40,607 nucleotides of DNA, from the NCBI GenBank assembly GCA_903831825.1, contig CAIKZE010000170.1, positions 1 through 40,607 of the forward strand, read 5' to 3'. The notes below the pieces were generated by a model. The model saw only the letters and a list, made by a program, of their open reading frames with translations. It searched no databases and was not told where the DNA came from. Every line of letters begins with the position of its first letter. Position 1 is the first letter of the stretch. Of the stretch, positions 26,331 through 35,256 are shown piece by piece. The DNA is from an uncultured Lentisphaeria bacterium (GTDB lineage Bacteria; Verrucomicrobiota; Lentisphaeria; Victivallales; Victivallaceae). The translations under genes and the position numbers were made by a program.

Positions 26331-26424
26331 TGCGTTCTCCCATTGACTCCGAATAATATATTAGAACAAATTGAAAAAATAAAGCAAAGACACAAAATGT
26401 CATAGTCAGGTTTTCTTGTTTACC

Positions 26425-26452
26425 CTGGAGGGTTATGCTCCGTCATAACCGG
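26425..26452 (-). repeat. REP unit 1
   Basis: This 28-base unit contains the inverted arms GGTTATG and CATAACC around a CGGAG core, flanked by CCGG on one side and CTCCAG on the other. It is in the opposite orientation to the three units upstream of the transposase gene, so the gene is bracketed by inverted units. Confidence 0.8.
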
Positions 26453-26473
26453 ATTTCCGGTTTTTCAACGGAA

Positions 26474-27097
26474 TTAATCATGCCAATGCAGAACATTTAA
26501 CTCTCCCTGATATGGCCACTCATTCATATTTTTTACCAATCCCGCCCTGACCGGATTATTTCTCACATATTCCCATTTTGAACTGTAACTTTCGCGTCCT
26601 CTAAGCTGCCTGTCCCAGAAGTCAGTCTGCCATATCGGCTGTTCTCCGGCAGCATACCAGCGTTTGGAAACCATGTATTTCCAATATCTACTCCAGCGCT
26701 TTAAGGAAACTACATTCCATTCAGTTGGTGCGCAGAAAAAATGAATATGGTCAGGCATCAGCACATATCGTCCAACCGCCCATTTACCGGATTGACGCCA
26801 TGCTTCGACAATAATCCGATGGGCTTCATCACAAGCAAAAATCTTCTTCCTATCTTTCGCGCAAACCGTAACAAAAATTATATCAGTCCGGTTATGCAGC
26901 GTAATTACCGGCGTATGAACAGGATATTTTCTCGAAAGAGATTCTTCTTCAAAAGCCATTTCCGTGTTCATGGTTTCGGTTCCATTAGAGAATGGCTGTC
27001 CTCCGTGGCAACCAGTTCCGATCCCGGTTATGACGGAGCATAAACCTCCAGTTGGAGGATCATCTGTCATATGAACTTTGGCTGCTTTAGCAGGCAT
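26474..27097 (-). CDS. REP-associated tyrosine transposase (RAYT, Y1/IS200-like)
   Basis: This 207-residue protein has the single-strand transposase HUH motif in VLMPDHIHFF (H117, H119) and the C-terminal signature YSSKWEYVRNNPVRAGLV, where Y171 or Y177 would be the nucleophile. RAYT proteins cut and join DNA at REP hairpins and are thought to spread them. The start at 27097 has GAGGAG 9 bases upstream, but its first 42 codons run through REP unit 2 and a low-quality stretch (PPTGGLCSVITG). M43 is where homology to the family appears to begin and may be the original start. Four matching REP units surround it. It seems intact. Confidence 0.9.
   Translation of the reverse strand: MPAKAAKVHMTDDPPTGGLCSVITGIGTGCHGGQPFSNGTETMNTEMAFEEESLSRKYPVHTPVITLHNRTDIIFVTVCAKDRKKIFACDEAHRIIVEAWRQSGKWAVGRYVLMPDHIHFFCAPTEWNVVSLKRWSRYWKYMVSKRWYAAGEQPIWQTDFWDRQLRGRESYSSKWEYVRNNPVRAGLVKNMNEWPYQGELNVLHWHD
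27024..27051 (+). repeat. REP unit 2, inside the RAYT reading frame
   Basis: Same 28-base unit as at 27189 and 27233, with one changed base. It lies inside codons 16-25 of the transposase frame. A 78-base block ending here (26974-27051) is repeated at 27145-27216, covering the REP and part of the transposase 5' end. Confidence 0.8.
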
Positions 27098-27144
27098 TTT
27101 CTTTTACTCCTCTTTATTTTTTAAAGAAAAATCCGTATTCCTAC

Positions 27145-27216
27145 TTTCGGTTCCATTGAGTTACCCTTTGTGGCAACCAGTTCCGATCCCGGTTATGACG
27201 GAGCATAACCCTCCAG
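27145..27216 (+). repeat. Partial duplicate of the RAYT 5' region ending in REP unit 3
   Basis: This stretch matches 26974-27051: TTTCGGTTCCATT, then a short variable part, then an almost identical stretch ending in the REP unit at 27189-27216. The variable part is six bases shorter here. It shows that a segment carrying the REP plus flank was copied next to the gene. Confidence 0.7.
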
Positions 27217-27232
27217 GAGAAAACCTTAAAAT

Positions 27233-27260
27233 CCGGTTATGACGGAGCATAACCCTCCAG
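27233..27260 (+). repeat. REP unit 4
   Basis: 28-base unit identical in its core to unit 3 (27189-27216), 16 bases beyond it and in the same orientation. It lies 20 bases past the stop of the LRR gene at 27281, so it may also protect or end that operon's message. Confidence 0.8.
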
Positions 27261-27280
27261 GAAAAATCGCAACATCCGCG

Positions 27281-28471
27281 TTAAAAATTATTAATCTTAG
27301 GTCCGGTCCGAATGTTAATCAGTTTTTTTACTTTCATGTTTTTGGGCAACTCTTTTTTGCCGGCCGGCGTGTGCGATATATCCAGGAAGTCCAGCGTTTT
27401 GCCGTCCAGCCATGAAATATCCTCCACCGGGCTGCCTTGAATATTAAGACTGACAATCGGCATGTCATGAATAATCGAGATGTCTTTGATCTGGGTATTA
27501 ATCAGGTTCAAAGTTTTCAATTGCAGGCCTTCAATGAAATCAAGCGTTTTGACCGGCATATTCACAATCGTCAAAGACTCCAGTCCGCTGCTGCCCAAAT
27601 CCGGAATTGAATTCATATCCATTTCGCCAATGGTCAGATTATTGATTTTCAGCGTGGACAACACATCCAGTTGGTACAACGCGCAATTGCGGAGGACTAA
27701 AGTGTTGAATGTGCGCCCTTTCAGCAAATCAAGATTATTGACGAAAGTATTGATCAGCGCAAGTTCTTCCAACTGATTCAATCCCGGCAAAGAATTAATG
27801 TTTTTAAATTGGGGCTGATCTTTTACCGTCAACGCATTCAATTGCTTTAAATCTTTCAAAAAAGCATAATCCGTCAGTCCGGCGTTGCCGATCAAGGATA
27901 ACTTTTTGATTTTAGCTTCGGTTTTAAAATTCAGATTGCTGACCGCGGTATTTTTCAGATACAGCGTTTCCAGGGTTGGCGGCAGCAGGCCGAAGTCGTC
28001 ATTTCCAAAATTTTTTCCATCCCAGTAAAGGCCTTTTATCTTCAATTTTTTGAGGGAATCGGTTTTAACTTCGCTATTAATAATCCAGAGATTATCCAGA
28101 TCCATCTTGCCTAATTCCGCCAGATTCGCGATTTTGCAGTTGCTGAAAGCCAGATTCAGCACCGGCAAAGCGCACAACGGCGATACATTCTGCAATTTTT
28201 CCCCGATCAACTCAATCCCGGCAACCGGCGCAGTCTTATTCCTCAGCGAAATAATATTCCTGCGGTCGTCTTTCTGTTCGAAAAATTCAACATTCTCACC
28301 GGCATTCCATCCGGGATTAAGCCGCTCCAGTTCCGAGGCGACAACCGACCATTTTTCAGCGAAAGCCTTGTTCTGCTCATCAATAGAAATGTCCTGTGCT
28401 GAAAGCATCACCGCCGCGCTGCCGGCCAGCCCGGCCAATAATCCGATTAATAATTTAATTTTTAACCTCAT
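27281..28471 (-). CDS. Exported leucine-rich repeat protein in sugar ABC operon
   Basis: This 396-residue protein has a signal peptide (MRLKIKLLIGLLAGLAGSAAVMLSAQ) and about ten short irregular leucine-rich repeats from about residue 90 to the end (LETLYLKNTAVSNLNF, LEELALINTFVNNLDLL, LKTLNLINTQIKDISII), of the kind seen in internalin-like proteins. LRRs form a curved surface for binding protein or glycan. Its ATG is three bases after the permease stop, so it is translationally coupled to the transporter, probably as an extracytoplasmic partner. No lipobox cysteine is seen. The exact role is unknown. Confidence 0.8.
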   Translation of the reverse strand: MRLKIKLLIGLLAGLAGSAAVMLSAQDISIDEQNKAFAEKWSVVASELERLNPGWNAGENVEFFEQKDDRRNIISLRNKTAPVAGIELIGEKLQNVSPLCALPVLNLAFSNCKIANLAELGKMDLDNLWIINSEVKTDSLKKLKIKGLYWDGKNFGNDDFGLLPPTLETLYLKNTAVSNLNFKTEAKIKKLSLIGNAGLTDYAFLKDLKQLNALTVKDQPQFKNINSLPGLNQLEELALINTFVNNLDLLKGRTFNTLVLRNCALYQLDVLSTLKINNLTIGEMDMNSIPDLGSSGLESLTIVNMPVKTLDFIEGLQLKTLNLINTQIKDISIIHDMPIVSLNIQGSPVEDISWLDGKTLDFLDISHTPAGKKELPKNMKVKKLINIRTGPKINNF

Positions 28472-28474
28472 AGT

Positions 28475-30394
28475 TTACTTTTCAACCGGCAGAATAATGC
28501 CGCGCATAATGATGTTCTGGCAGAAAGTGAAAATAATAAATGTCGGAACCGCCGCAATAATCAGGGAGGATAAAATGATGCCGGTGCAACTGGTGTTCTG
28601 AAGCTGATAAAGCCACGGCATCAGCGTCCACATATTCTGGTCCTGGCAGACCAGCATCGCCATCATGAAATTAGAGTACGCGGCCAGGAACGCGTTCAGC
28701 GCAATAACCGCCAGGATGGGCTTGGACAGACTCATCGTGATCTGGAAAAACATCCGGATTTCACCGGCGCCGTCAATTTCCGCGCTTTCATAAATATCCT
28801 GCGGCAACGAGTCAAAGAAGCCTTTGAGCAGGAAAATGGAATAACCATTGGCCATGGCCGGCAGAATCAGCGCGGCAAAAGTATTGAGCAGTTCCAGTTC
28901 GCGGAGCAGCAGGAAGTTTGGAATCTGCGTCACCATCGGCGGAAAGGCCATGGTCAGCATCAGGAACAACAGCACTTTATGCCTGGAAGGCGGCCGGTAA
29001 CGGCTGAGCGCGTATGCCGCAAGGGGGTTCACAATGAGCGAGCAGAGAATGGCAATGCCGCAGTAAATAAAAGTATTCAAAATGCCGCGGCCGTGAAGCA
29101 GAATGTAATCCGCGACGGTGACAAAGTTGCGCTTGATGAATTCCCAGGTCAGCGCGGTACGGTCTTTCATCAGATAGTAGCAATGATATTCCCGCTGCGG
29201 CGGAACAATATCCAGCCAATCCTGGAATGACGTGCCGAATTCTTTGTTGACCGCGTGAAGCATGCCGAATTTAAACTTAAGGTGATCGCGGAAATCAAAT
29301 TCCGCGCTGTTGATATAAGTCATTTCCAGCGGCAACTGGTACAGCCGGTTCGTCAACGGATTATACCATCCCTGAATAAACGAAGCCCAGTCGGAAAGCC
29401 TGGAGCCGAAAAACGGCACGTCCTCAACCAGCGGAATCTCGGAATGCGACTTGTAATTCGACCCGTAAAGCCGGTTCAATTCCGCGATATCCGGATATTT
29501 TGACTGGAGATATTCCTGATAAATGGGCAGCGCCCGGTTGTCGGCGCCAATCCAGAAAAGATTGAGAACGTTTCTGACATAATCAGCCCAGTCCGCGCGT
29601 TCCTGATCGGTATAATTTTTGTCCACCGGATAAGTGCGCGGAAATTTGATCTGGTCCCAGGACGAATAGCTGGTCGCATGGGCCTGATTATAGACTCCAA
29701 GGTTTCTGGTATAATGGGACATCAGATAAATCGTCTTGTAAAACCCTTCCGGGCTGTAGTAAAAACGATATTCAAAAGGCTGTTCCGCGCAAAATTCATA
29801 GAAGCGTTTATTGAATTTGGACATGGCATCCGGCATGCAGCGCCGTTCCAGATAAGGCTGCGTGCTGAAATGAAAAGCGCTCCAGGCGACAAAGTCAGTT
29901 CCGAGGTCCCGGTTCATCTGTTCAATATCGCCGGCGTACTTCTGGTAGATCCGGGATTTGAACTGGCGCATAAGCATGGGGTTGGTTCCTCCGGATACAT
30001 ACACCCCGGTATAACCGACGCCGTAATAATAAAACGGGTAATTTTTGCTTTTGATGAAATCGCCCCATTCATCGAGGAATTTATATCGTATTTTCACGGG
30101 GATTTGAATTTTCTCAAAATCGCCGGAGGCTTCGGAATAAGTGGATTGAAAATTCATGCTGCTTTCATTAAACAACGCTTCAATGCCTTTGCGGTAAAAG
30201 GCGTCTTTATCAGTGATAAAAGACGGAATAACAGCGCTTTCCCTGATATCCACGCCGCTCTTGGAAGTGCCGCTCAGCATCAGCCAGAAAGGATAAATCA
30301 TAAACACCGAGCCGAACAGCAGAAAGCAATAGATGGCGCCAAACAGCAGCCTGACCTTAAAAGATCTGCGTCCGATTTCAGAAATCATGCCCAT
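28475..30394 (-). CDS. Sugar ABC permease (MalG type) with large extracytoplasmic insertion
   Basis: This 639-residue protein has one membrane helix at about 15-38, then about 355 residues outside the membrane, then five helices of a standard MalG/CUT1 permease with the EAA loop YESAEIDGAGEIRMFFQITMSLSKP. The usual MalG is about 280 residues. The insert holds four imperfect repeats ending in forms of N-x-x-(Y/F)GT-x-x-x-x-W, for example MNRDLGTDFVAW, YNQAHATSYSSW, LNRLYGSNYKSH and VNKEFGTSFQDW. These resemble a stretch found in GH42-type proteins, which is an impression only. The start has AAGGA 7 bases upstream, 25 bases behind the fused binding-protein gene. Confidence 0.85.
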   Translation of the reverse strand: MGMISEIGRRSFKVRLLFGAIYCFLLFGSVFMIYPFWLMLSGTSKSGVDIRESAVIPSFITDKDAFYRKGIEALFNESSMNFQSTYSEASGDFEKIQIPVKIRYKFLDEWGDFIKSKNYPFYYYGVGYTGVYVSGGTNPMLMRQFKSRIYQKYAGDIEQMNRDLGTDFVAWSAFHFSTQPYLERRCMPDAMSKFNKRFYEFCAEQPFEYRFYYSPEGFYKTIYLMSHYTRNLGVYNQAHATSYSSWDQIKFPRTYPVDKNYTDQERADWADYVRNVLNLFWIGADNRALPIYQEYLQSKYPDIAELNRLYGSNYKSHSEIPLVEDVPFFGSRLSDWASFIQGWYNPLTNRLYQLPLEMTYINSAEFDFRDHLKFKFGMLHAVNKEFGTSFQDWLDIVPPQREYHCYYLMKDRTALTWEFIKRNFVTVADYILLHGRGILNTFIYCGIAILCSLIVNPLAAYALSRYRPPSRHKVLLFLMLTMAFPPMVTQIPNFLLLRELELLNTFAALILPAMANGYSIFLLKGFFDSLPQDIYESAEIDGAGEIRMFFQITMSLSKPILAVIALNAFLAAYSNFMMAMLVCQDQNMWTLMPWLYQLQNTSCTGIILSSLIIAAVPTFIIFTFCQNIIMRGIILPVEK

Positions 30395-30419
30395 TTGCTA
30401 ATCCTTGATATAATCTCCA

Positions 30420-33161
30420 CTATTTTCCCGTTGCTTTAAATTCGACTTTGGACAGGATGCGGAGTTGATTGACTGTAAACCCGATCAGGATGAAACCCAG
30501 CATCCAGGCCATCGCCGCGGCGGGGCCGAACTTAAGATAAGTAAATGCCGTAAACCAGATATGCAGCGCCGCGGTTTCAGTATTCGCGCCCCCGCCGGTC
30601 ATCGCCAGAATATTATCGGCGGAGCTGTACCAGGAACCGATGAACGCTCCGACAAAATTGATGATAATCAAAACTTTCAGCATCGGGAAAACCACGAAAA
30701 TCAATTTATCAATAAATGTCGCGCCGTCAATATCGGCAGCTTCAAAGTAATCATCCGGAATTCCTTTCATCGCCGCCAGATAAATCAGGCAGCCCGGCCC
30801 CATGCCGGCCCACAACATCGGCAGAATGCACGCAACCATCGCGGTATCCGGATCGGACAGCCAGCGGTAAGGCTCCGGCGTATACTCAAATAACCGCGGC
30901 ACGCATTGTTTGATTGTCGCCAGCCATGTCTCGCCGCCATGCATCATAATCGGCTGGGCCATTCCGGCAAAGGTCACGAAAAGCAAACCGCCGGCAATGA
31001 TAAAAAGCAGCATCGGCCGCCACATTCCGTAAAACCGGAGACGGTTCGCGAATGCCAGACAGATCAGCAGAACAACAAGGCCGGCCAGAATAAACCCCCA
31101 GGCTGGAATGTTCAACACGATCCGGTTCAGCATTCCGGCTTCGGAAGCTTCGTAGAACTGCTTCCACAAAACCATTGAAACCAGTCCGGTAATGACTGCC
31201 GGCAGATAAAAAACAATCCGGAAAAACATTTTCCCTCTTGGCACTTCCTCCAGCAAAATCGCCAGAATGACCGGCGGCAGAAAAGTCATTGCCAGAACCA
31301 GAAAACTGTAACGCAGCGCATTATACAACGACATCCACCAGCGGTTGTCCACCAGCATATCGCCAAAGTTGTCAACTCCGACACAAATGGAATCGCCAAG
31401 CAGTTTATAGTCAAAAAATGCCATATATGCCCCGCGCACCATCGGCACGTAATGCCATAGCATTATCGTCAGCACTGCCGGAATCAACAGGATATACGCC
31501 CAGCGATATCTGCGGAATTGCCAGTTCCCCTTAACTGAGAATTCGTCCTTCGGAGAAAATGCTTTGAAAATCTTTTTGAACACGAAACCGAAAGCAATCG
31601 CAATACCGGCCAGCACCACACATGCCAGAATACGACGGATGAACCGGTCTTTTTCAGAAACATTGCCGATCATGATCTCATTGGCTTTCGCGCAGGCATC
31701 ATTAAGAATCGCTTTCAATTCCGCAGTTCTTTCGGGAGATCCAGCCTCAGACAGTTCATCCGACAATTCCTGCTGTTCCGCCTCATGCAGCGGAATAGAC
31801 ATCTGTTCATACGCGAAAATACTGTTTTTACCATACGCTTCAGGCTTCCCGGTCTCGATGGCGACTTCAAATGTGCGCGCCCATCCTTTCGGCGCCAGCC
31901 GGATAATGTCATTGTACCCGAACATTTTCAGATATTTCGGACTGACGAAACGGCCATACCCGCCTTCGACCATCACGCGAGTCTTAATCTCCATAGCCTT
32001 ATTGCTGTCCCAGTAAAGCATGTATTCCCAGGCGGCATCCCTGACTGCGGGCTGCTTGATATCCGAGAAAAGACCGAACATCCGGCTGTTAAGTTCCGCG
32101 CCGCGATGCCCGTCCGGGCCTTTCGGCACCGGGGCCATTCCGGTGGTTTCCGGATTGATTGTTGAAAGCAGCTTCTCGTCCACATATTCGAATCTCATGG
32201 CAATTTCTCCGCGCATCCATTTTGCGCCGGAATCGCGGGCGTCTTTATAGGCATAGCCGCGCCGGATTTTGCCAGCCTGGTCAAGCCACTTTTCCGCGCT
32301 CAATCTGGTATAGAAGTCCAGCGCTTTCACCGCGGCGTCAGAACCAAACGTGCATTTCCAGCGGTCAGACGCCGGATCATACTCCATGACCTCGCCGCCG
32401 GCAGACCAGAGAAACGTACACCAGTTCCATGATTCATCCTTGCCGCGCGTCAGTCCGACGCCATAGATGCCTTTTGCCGGGTCAGTCATCTTCTTGCAGG
32501 TATTATAAAAATCTTCCCACGTCCAGTTTTCATCAGGATACGGAATCCCGCGCTCATCAAACAAGTCTTTGCGGAATACCAGCACTTTCCCCAGCGCGCC
32601 GTCAAACGGCAGCGCCCAGATATGTCTTTTCCCATCCGGGCCTTTACGGTCAATCACCGGCCATATCTTGCTGTTGATCCGGGAATTGATTTCCTCTTTG
32701 GACAGGGTCCGGTAATATTCGTCCAGCGGATAGAGAAAGTCATTGCGGATGTAATTATCCGATTTTTGAAAATTTATATAGAGGATGTCCGGCGCCATGC
32801 CGCCGGCAATCGCCAGCAGATCGGTTCCCACCCCTTCCATCACAATCCCGGAAAATTTGTCCATTTGAACTTCAACTTTGTCCCAGTCGAAATCCCCGTA
32901 TTTCTGCGGGTCTGATTTATAGACGGATCGGTATTTTTGGGCAAATATCCTGGGGAAATCTTTAACAAATGCTTTGACCGCCTCCACTTGAGCGCGCTGG
33001 GCCGTATCCGGGTTATTGGGATCGGGCAGATAGGCGGCTTTCACATGAATGATTGTCTTGCCGTCCCGCTGCTCGATAAACCCGGCCCGCAAAGGCAAAG
33101 ACAACAGCAGCAGCGCTGTCAGCAGCAGACAGAAAGTTTTAAAAAAACGCCAATCCCTCAT
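30420..33161 (-). CDS. Fused sugar-binding protein and ABC permease (MalE-MalF type)
   Basis: This 913-residue single chain has a signal peptide (residues 1-26) and a family 1 solute-binding domain at about 35-480 (APDILYINFQKSD, ALPFDGALGKVLVFRKDLFDERG, WTWEDFYNTCKKMTDP). From about 505 it becomes a MalF-type permease with at least seven hydrophobic segments and the EAA loop YFEAADIDGATFIDKLIFVVFPMLK near 815-840. Binding proteins for this importer class are normally separate. The junction is continuous in frame with no stop or slip. It starts with GGGAG 5 bases before the ATG and is first of a three-gene operon. No ATPase is encoded with it, so a shared one from elsewhere is implied. Confidence 0.9.
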   Translation of the reverse strand: MRDWRFFKTFCLLLTALLLLSLPLRAGFIEQRDGKTIIHVKAAYLPDPNNPDTAQRAQVEAVKAFVKDFPRIFAQKYRSVYKSDPQKYGDFDWDKVEVQMDKFSGIVMEGVGTDLLAIAGGMAPDILYINFQKSDNYIRNDFLYPLDEYYRTLSKEEINSRINSKIWPVIDRKGPDGKRHIWALPFDGALGKVLVFRKDLFDERGIPYPDENWTWEDFYNTCKKMTDPAKGIYGVGLTRGKDESWNWCTFLWSAGGEVMEYDPASDRWKCTFGSDAAVKALDFYTRLSAEKWLDQAGKIRRGYAYKDARDSGAKWMRGEIAMRFEYVDEKLLSTINPETTGMAPVPKGPDGHRGAELNSRMFGLFSDIKQPAVRDAAWEYMLYWDSNKAMEIKTRVMVEGGYGRFVSPKYLKMFGYNDIIRLAPKGWARTFEVAIETGKPEAYGKNSIFAYEQMSIPLHEAEQQELSDELSEAGSPERTAELKAILNDACAKANEIMIGNVSEKDRFIRRILACVVLAGIAIAFGFVFKKIFKAFSPKDEFSVKGNWQFRRYRWAYILLIPAVLTIMLWHYVPMVRGAYMAFFDYKLLGDSICVGVDNFGDMLVDNRWWMSLYNALRYSFLVLAMTFLPPVILAILLEEVPRGKMFFRIVFYLPAVITGLVSMVLWKQFYEASEAGMLNRIVLNIPAWGFILAGLVVLLICLAFANRLRFYGMWRPMLLFIIAGGLLFVTFAGMAQPIMMHGGETWLATIKQCVPRLFEYTPEPYRWLSDPDTAMVACILPMLWAGMGPGCLIYLAAMKGIPDDYFEAADIDGATFIDKLIFVVFPMLKVLIIINFVGAFIGSWYSSADNILAMTGGGANTETAALHIWFTAFTYLKFGPAAAMAWMLGFILIGFTVNQLRILSKVEFKATGK

Positions 33162-33335
33162 CTAAACTCCCGCATTGTTATGTTTTCCCGATAACCTTAA
33201 TCCGCTGGAATGAAAATATAGCGTCATTATTGCAAAATGCCACAATATTAACGGCAAGACTGGACGGAAACGGACATGACGCTCAGCCGGAGATTAAAAA
33301 CATCGTAAATATCCTGATTATTCAATGAGTTAAAA

Positions 33336-33412
33336 TGGTGGAGCTGAGGGGATTCGAACCCCTGGCCTGTACGTTGCGAACGTACCGCTCTAGCCAACTG
33401 AGCTACAGCCCC
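33336..33412 (-). tRNA. tRNA-Ala (anticodon CGC)
   Basis: On the minus strand the four-armed fold is complete: acceptor GGGGCTG with CAGCTCC, D arm with AGTTGG, anticodon stem GTACG/CGTAC around TTCGCAA (anticodon CGC, reading GCG), and T arm with GGTTCGAATCC. The third acceptor pair is G3:U70, the alanine identity element. The CCA end is encoded (33336-33338). Confidence 0.97.
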
Positions 33413-33522
33413 GGATCAAAACTCAAAAATAACTCTGCGATATTGTCAAGTCTATACAAATACTTATTTTCGATAAAAAATCAAGAGTAATTTTGAAAAA
33501 TCATCGCCGGAAAATTAGATTA

Positions 33523-33684
33523 AGGAGCTGTTAAGAAATAAACTTGACAAGTTTCGCGAAATATCCCGAAGTGATTTTGGGAATTGCCGGTGAGGAGCAT
33601 ACCTGAAGGTATGTAACGAACCGGCAAACCCGAAGGCATTCGGGAGAATCGCGAAGAGGTAAAGGTTATTTCTGGACGGCTCCT
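33523..33684. repeat. 162-bp palindromic element
   Basis: The ends are AGGAGC and GCTCCT. From outside in, AGAAATAA pairs with TTATTTCT, TTCGCGA with TCGCGAA, TCCCGAA with TTCGGGA, CCGGT with ACCGG, and CATACCT with AGGTATG at the tip. The block GATTTTGGGAATTG is shared with the element at 11-109. No reading frame is present, so it could be a MITE-like element or a very long RNA hairpin. It lies in the 620-base gap between the sugar ABC operon and the sigma factor gene; apart from this and the tRNA that gap shows nothing. Confidence 0.8.
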
Positions 33685-33781
33685 AAACTTACTGATTATG
33701 GTAATTCAGGAAAACTTCGTTTAGTTTTCCGAAAAATGACAAAGTAATCAGCCGGCAATATCTGATACACAGGGGATTTTG

Positions 33782-35227
33782 ATGGCCGAAAAAATAAATA
33801 AAACAGCGATTACCTCAGATTTCGAAGAGCCGGAAAATGACGGAGAGGCTTCAGAACTTTTTGAACCAACAGCTTCGGAGGCCAGGGATTCAGAAGAAGT
33901 TTCCCGAGAAACTTCCGATTCACTGCGGATTTATCTGCGGCAGATCGGTAATATTCCGATGCTTCCCACCGAGAAACAGTTGGAAGTTTCCGAAAAAATC
34001 GAAGAAGCTATCACGAAATACCGCGCCAAGCTGTACCTGCTGGGATTCGTGCTTACCGAACACGCCAGAATCATCGCGGATTTCGATTCGGAAAACACCG
34101 ATGACCACTTTCTGCCGTCAGCGCTCAGGAAAAATGACGTCAAACACTATAAAAATTTCCTGCTCGCCGTGCAGGAATGGAATAAGGAGATACTGGAACA
34201 CATTGTCAAGCTGAAACATGCTTTCGACAAACACTCTCCCAAAATCGCCGCGCTGCGCGAAAAATCGGTTGAACTGCTGATGCGTTATCCGGTTGTCTAC
34301 GATCATCTGGCAGAGTGGAATCAGGTGGTAATGGAATACATCATACTGGCCAACCCGGCAATAGAAAATCCGTCAAAAGCCGCTGAATCCGATATCCCGC
34401 AGGATAAACGGAAATTTCTGGAAGAAAAATTTATGATGACGCTGCCGGAATTTTTTGTCCTTCTGAAAGATTTGGACAAAGCCAGGGATGATATCGAAAA
34501 AGCCCGGCAGATCATGCTTGAAGGTAATTTGCGGCTGGCAATCAGCATCGCCCAGCGTTACCGCAACAAAGGGCTGCCGTTCAATGACCTGATCCAGGAG
34601 GGCAATCTGGGATTAATGCGGGCTCTCGACAAATTCGATTTCCGCCTGGGACACAAGTTCAGCACTTATGCCACCTGGTGGATAAAACAGACCATCAGCC
34701 GCGCCATTGCCGAACAGTCAAGAGTCATCCGGATTCCGGTGCATATGATCAACACGATCAATACGATGAATAATTCCGAGCAGCGGTTCATTCAGGAACA
34801 CGGCCGCGAACCCTCGGTTGACGAACTGGCCGCGCTCCTGGAAATCCCGACCTCCCGCATCAGCGCCATTCAAAAAATGGCCAGGCAGCCGATTTCTCTC
34901 CAGGCGCCCATCGGCGACTCGGAAACCGGCTCCGTGCTGGAAGACATCCTGTCGGACATTGACTCCGACGATCCGGTGCAGTTGGTGGCGCGCAAAGTCG
35001 TGCGTGAAAAGCTGCACGAAGTGCTCGGCACCCTGCCGGAACGCGAACAACTGATCATCATCATGCGTTTCGGGCTGATGGGTTATCAGCCGCTGACTCT
35101 CATTGAGGTCAGCAAGCATTTCGATCTCACCCGGGAAAGAATACGTCAGTTGGAAATAAAAATCCTGGAAAAACTGCGTTCGCCATGCCGGCTTAAATAT
35201 TTTGACGGCTACTTCCATACGAAATGA
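33782..35227 (+). CDS. RNA polymerase sigma factor, RpoD/SigA-like
   Basis: This 481-residue sigma-70 protein has region 1.2 ([20 protein letters not shown], about 45-65), a long variable region, region 2 ([37 protein letters not shown]...[27 protein letters not shown], about 240-310), region 3 and region 4 with TRERIRQLE. Region 2 is close to primary sigma factors in recognition of TATAAT boxes. No region 1.1 is seen, and the C-terminal tail after region 4.2 is atypical ([13 protein letters not shown]). It may be the housekeeping factor or a paralogue, so no symbol is given. The start at 33782 has AGGGGA just upstream. Its stop lies 30 bases before the nitroreductase start chosen here, in one apparent operon. 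Confidence 0.9.
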   Translation: MAEKINKTAITSDFEEPENDGEASELFEPTASEARDSEEVSRETSDSLRIYLRQIGNIPMLPTEKQLEVSEKIEEAITKYRAKLYLLGFVLTEHARIIADFDSENTDDHFLPSALRKNDVKHYKNFLLAVQEWNKEILEHIVKLKHAFDKHSPKIAALREKSVELLMRYPVVYDHLAEWNQVVMEYIILANPAIENPSKAAESDIPQDKRKFLEEKFMMTLPEFFVLLKDLDKARDDIEKARQIMLEGNLRLAISIAQRYRNKGLPFNDLIQEGNLGLMRALDKFDFRLGHKFSTYATWWIKQTISRAIAEQSRVIRIPVHMINTINTMNNSEQRFIQEHGREPSVDELAALLEIPTSRISAIQKMARQPISLQAPIGDSETGSVLEDILSDIDSDDPVQLVARKVVREKLHEVLGTLPEREQLIIIMRFGLMGYQPLTLIEVSKHFDLTRERIRQLEIKILEKLRSPCRLKYFDGYFHTK

Positions 35228-35256
35228 GCGATAAACAACAAGAGGGGAAACCGACG

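Noticed and set aside
27024-27260. REP units considered as a CRISPR array
   Set aside because: Unit spacing is irregular (137 then 16 bases), units are palindromic REPs, one more is inverted at 26425, and a RAYT gene is present. No cas gene is in the window.
33413-33480. TTGACA before the tRNA gene as its promoter
   Set aside because: A TTGACA exists on the minus strand, but no acceptable -10 box lies 16-18 bases downstream, so I do not annotate it.
34718-35218. Minus-strand frame of 166 codons opposite the sigma factor gene
   Set aside because: It is an antisense shadow of sigma regions 2 to 4, without a ribosome site or known motif.
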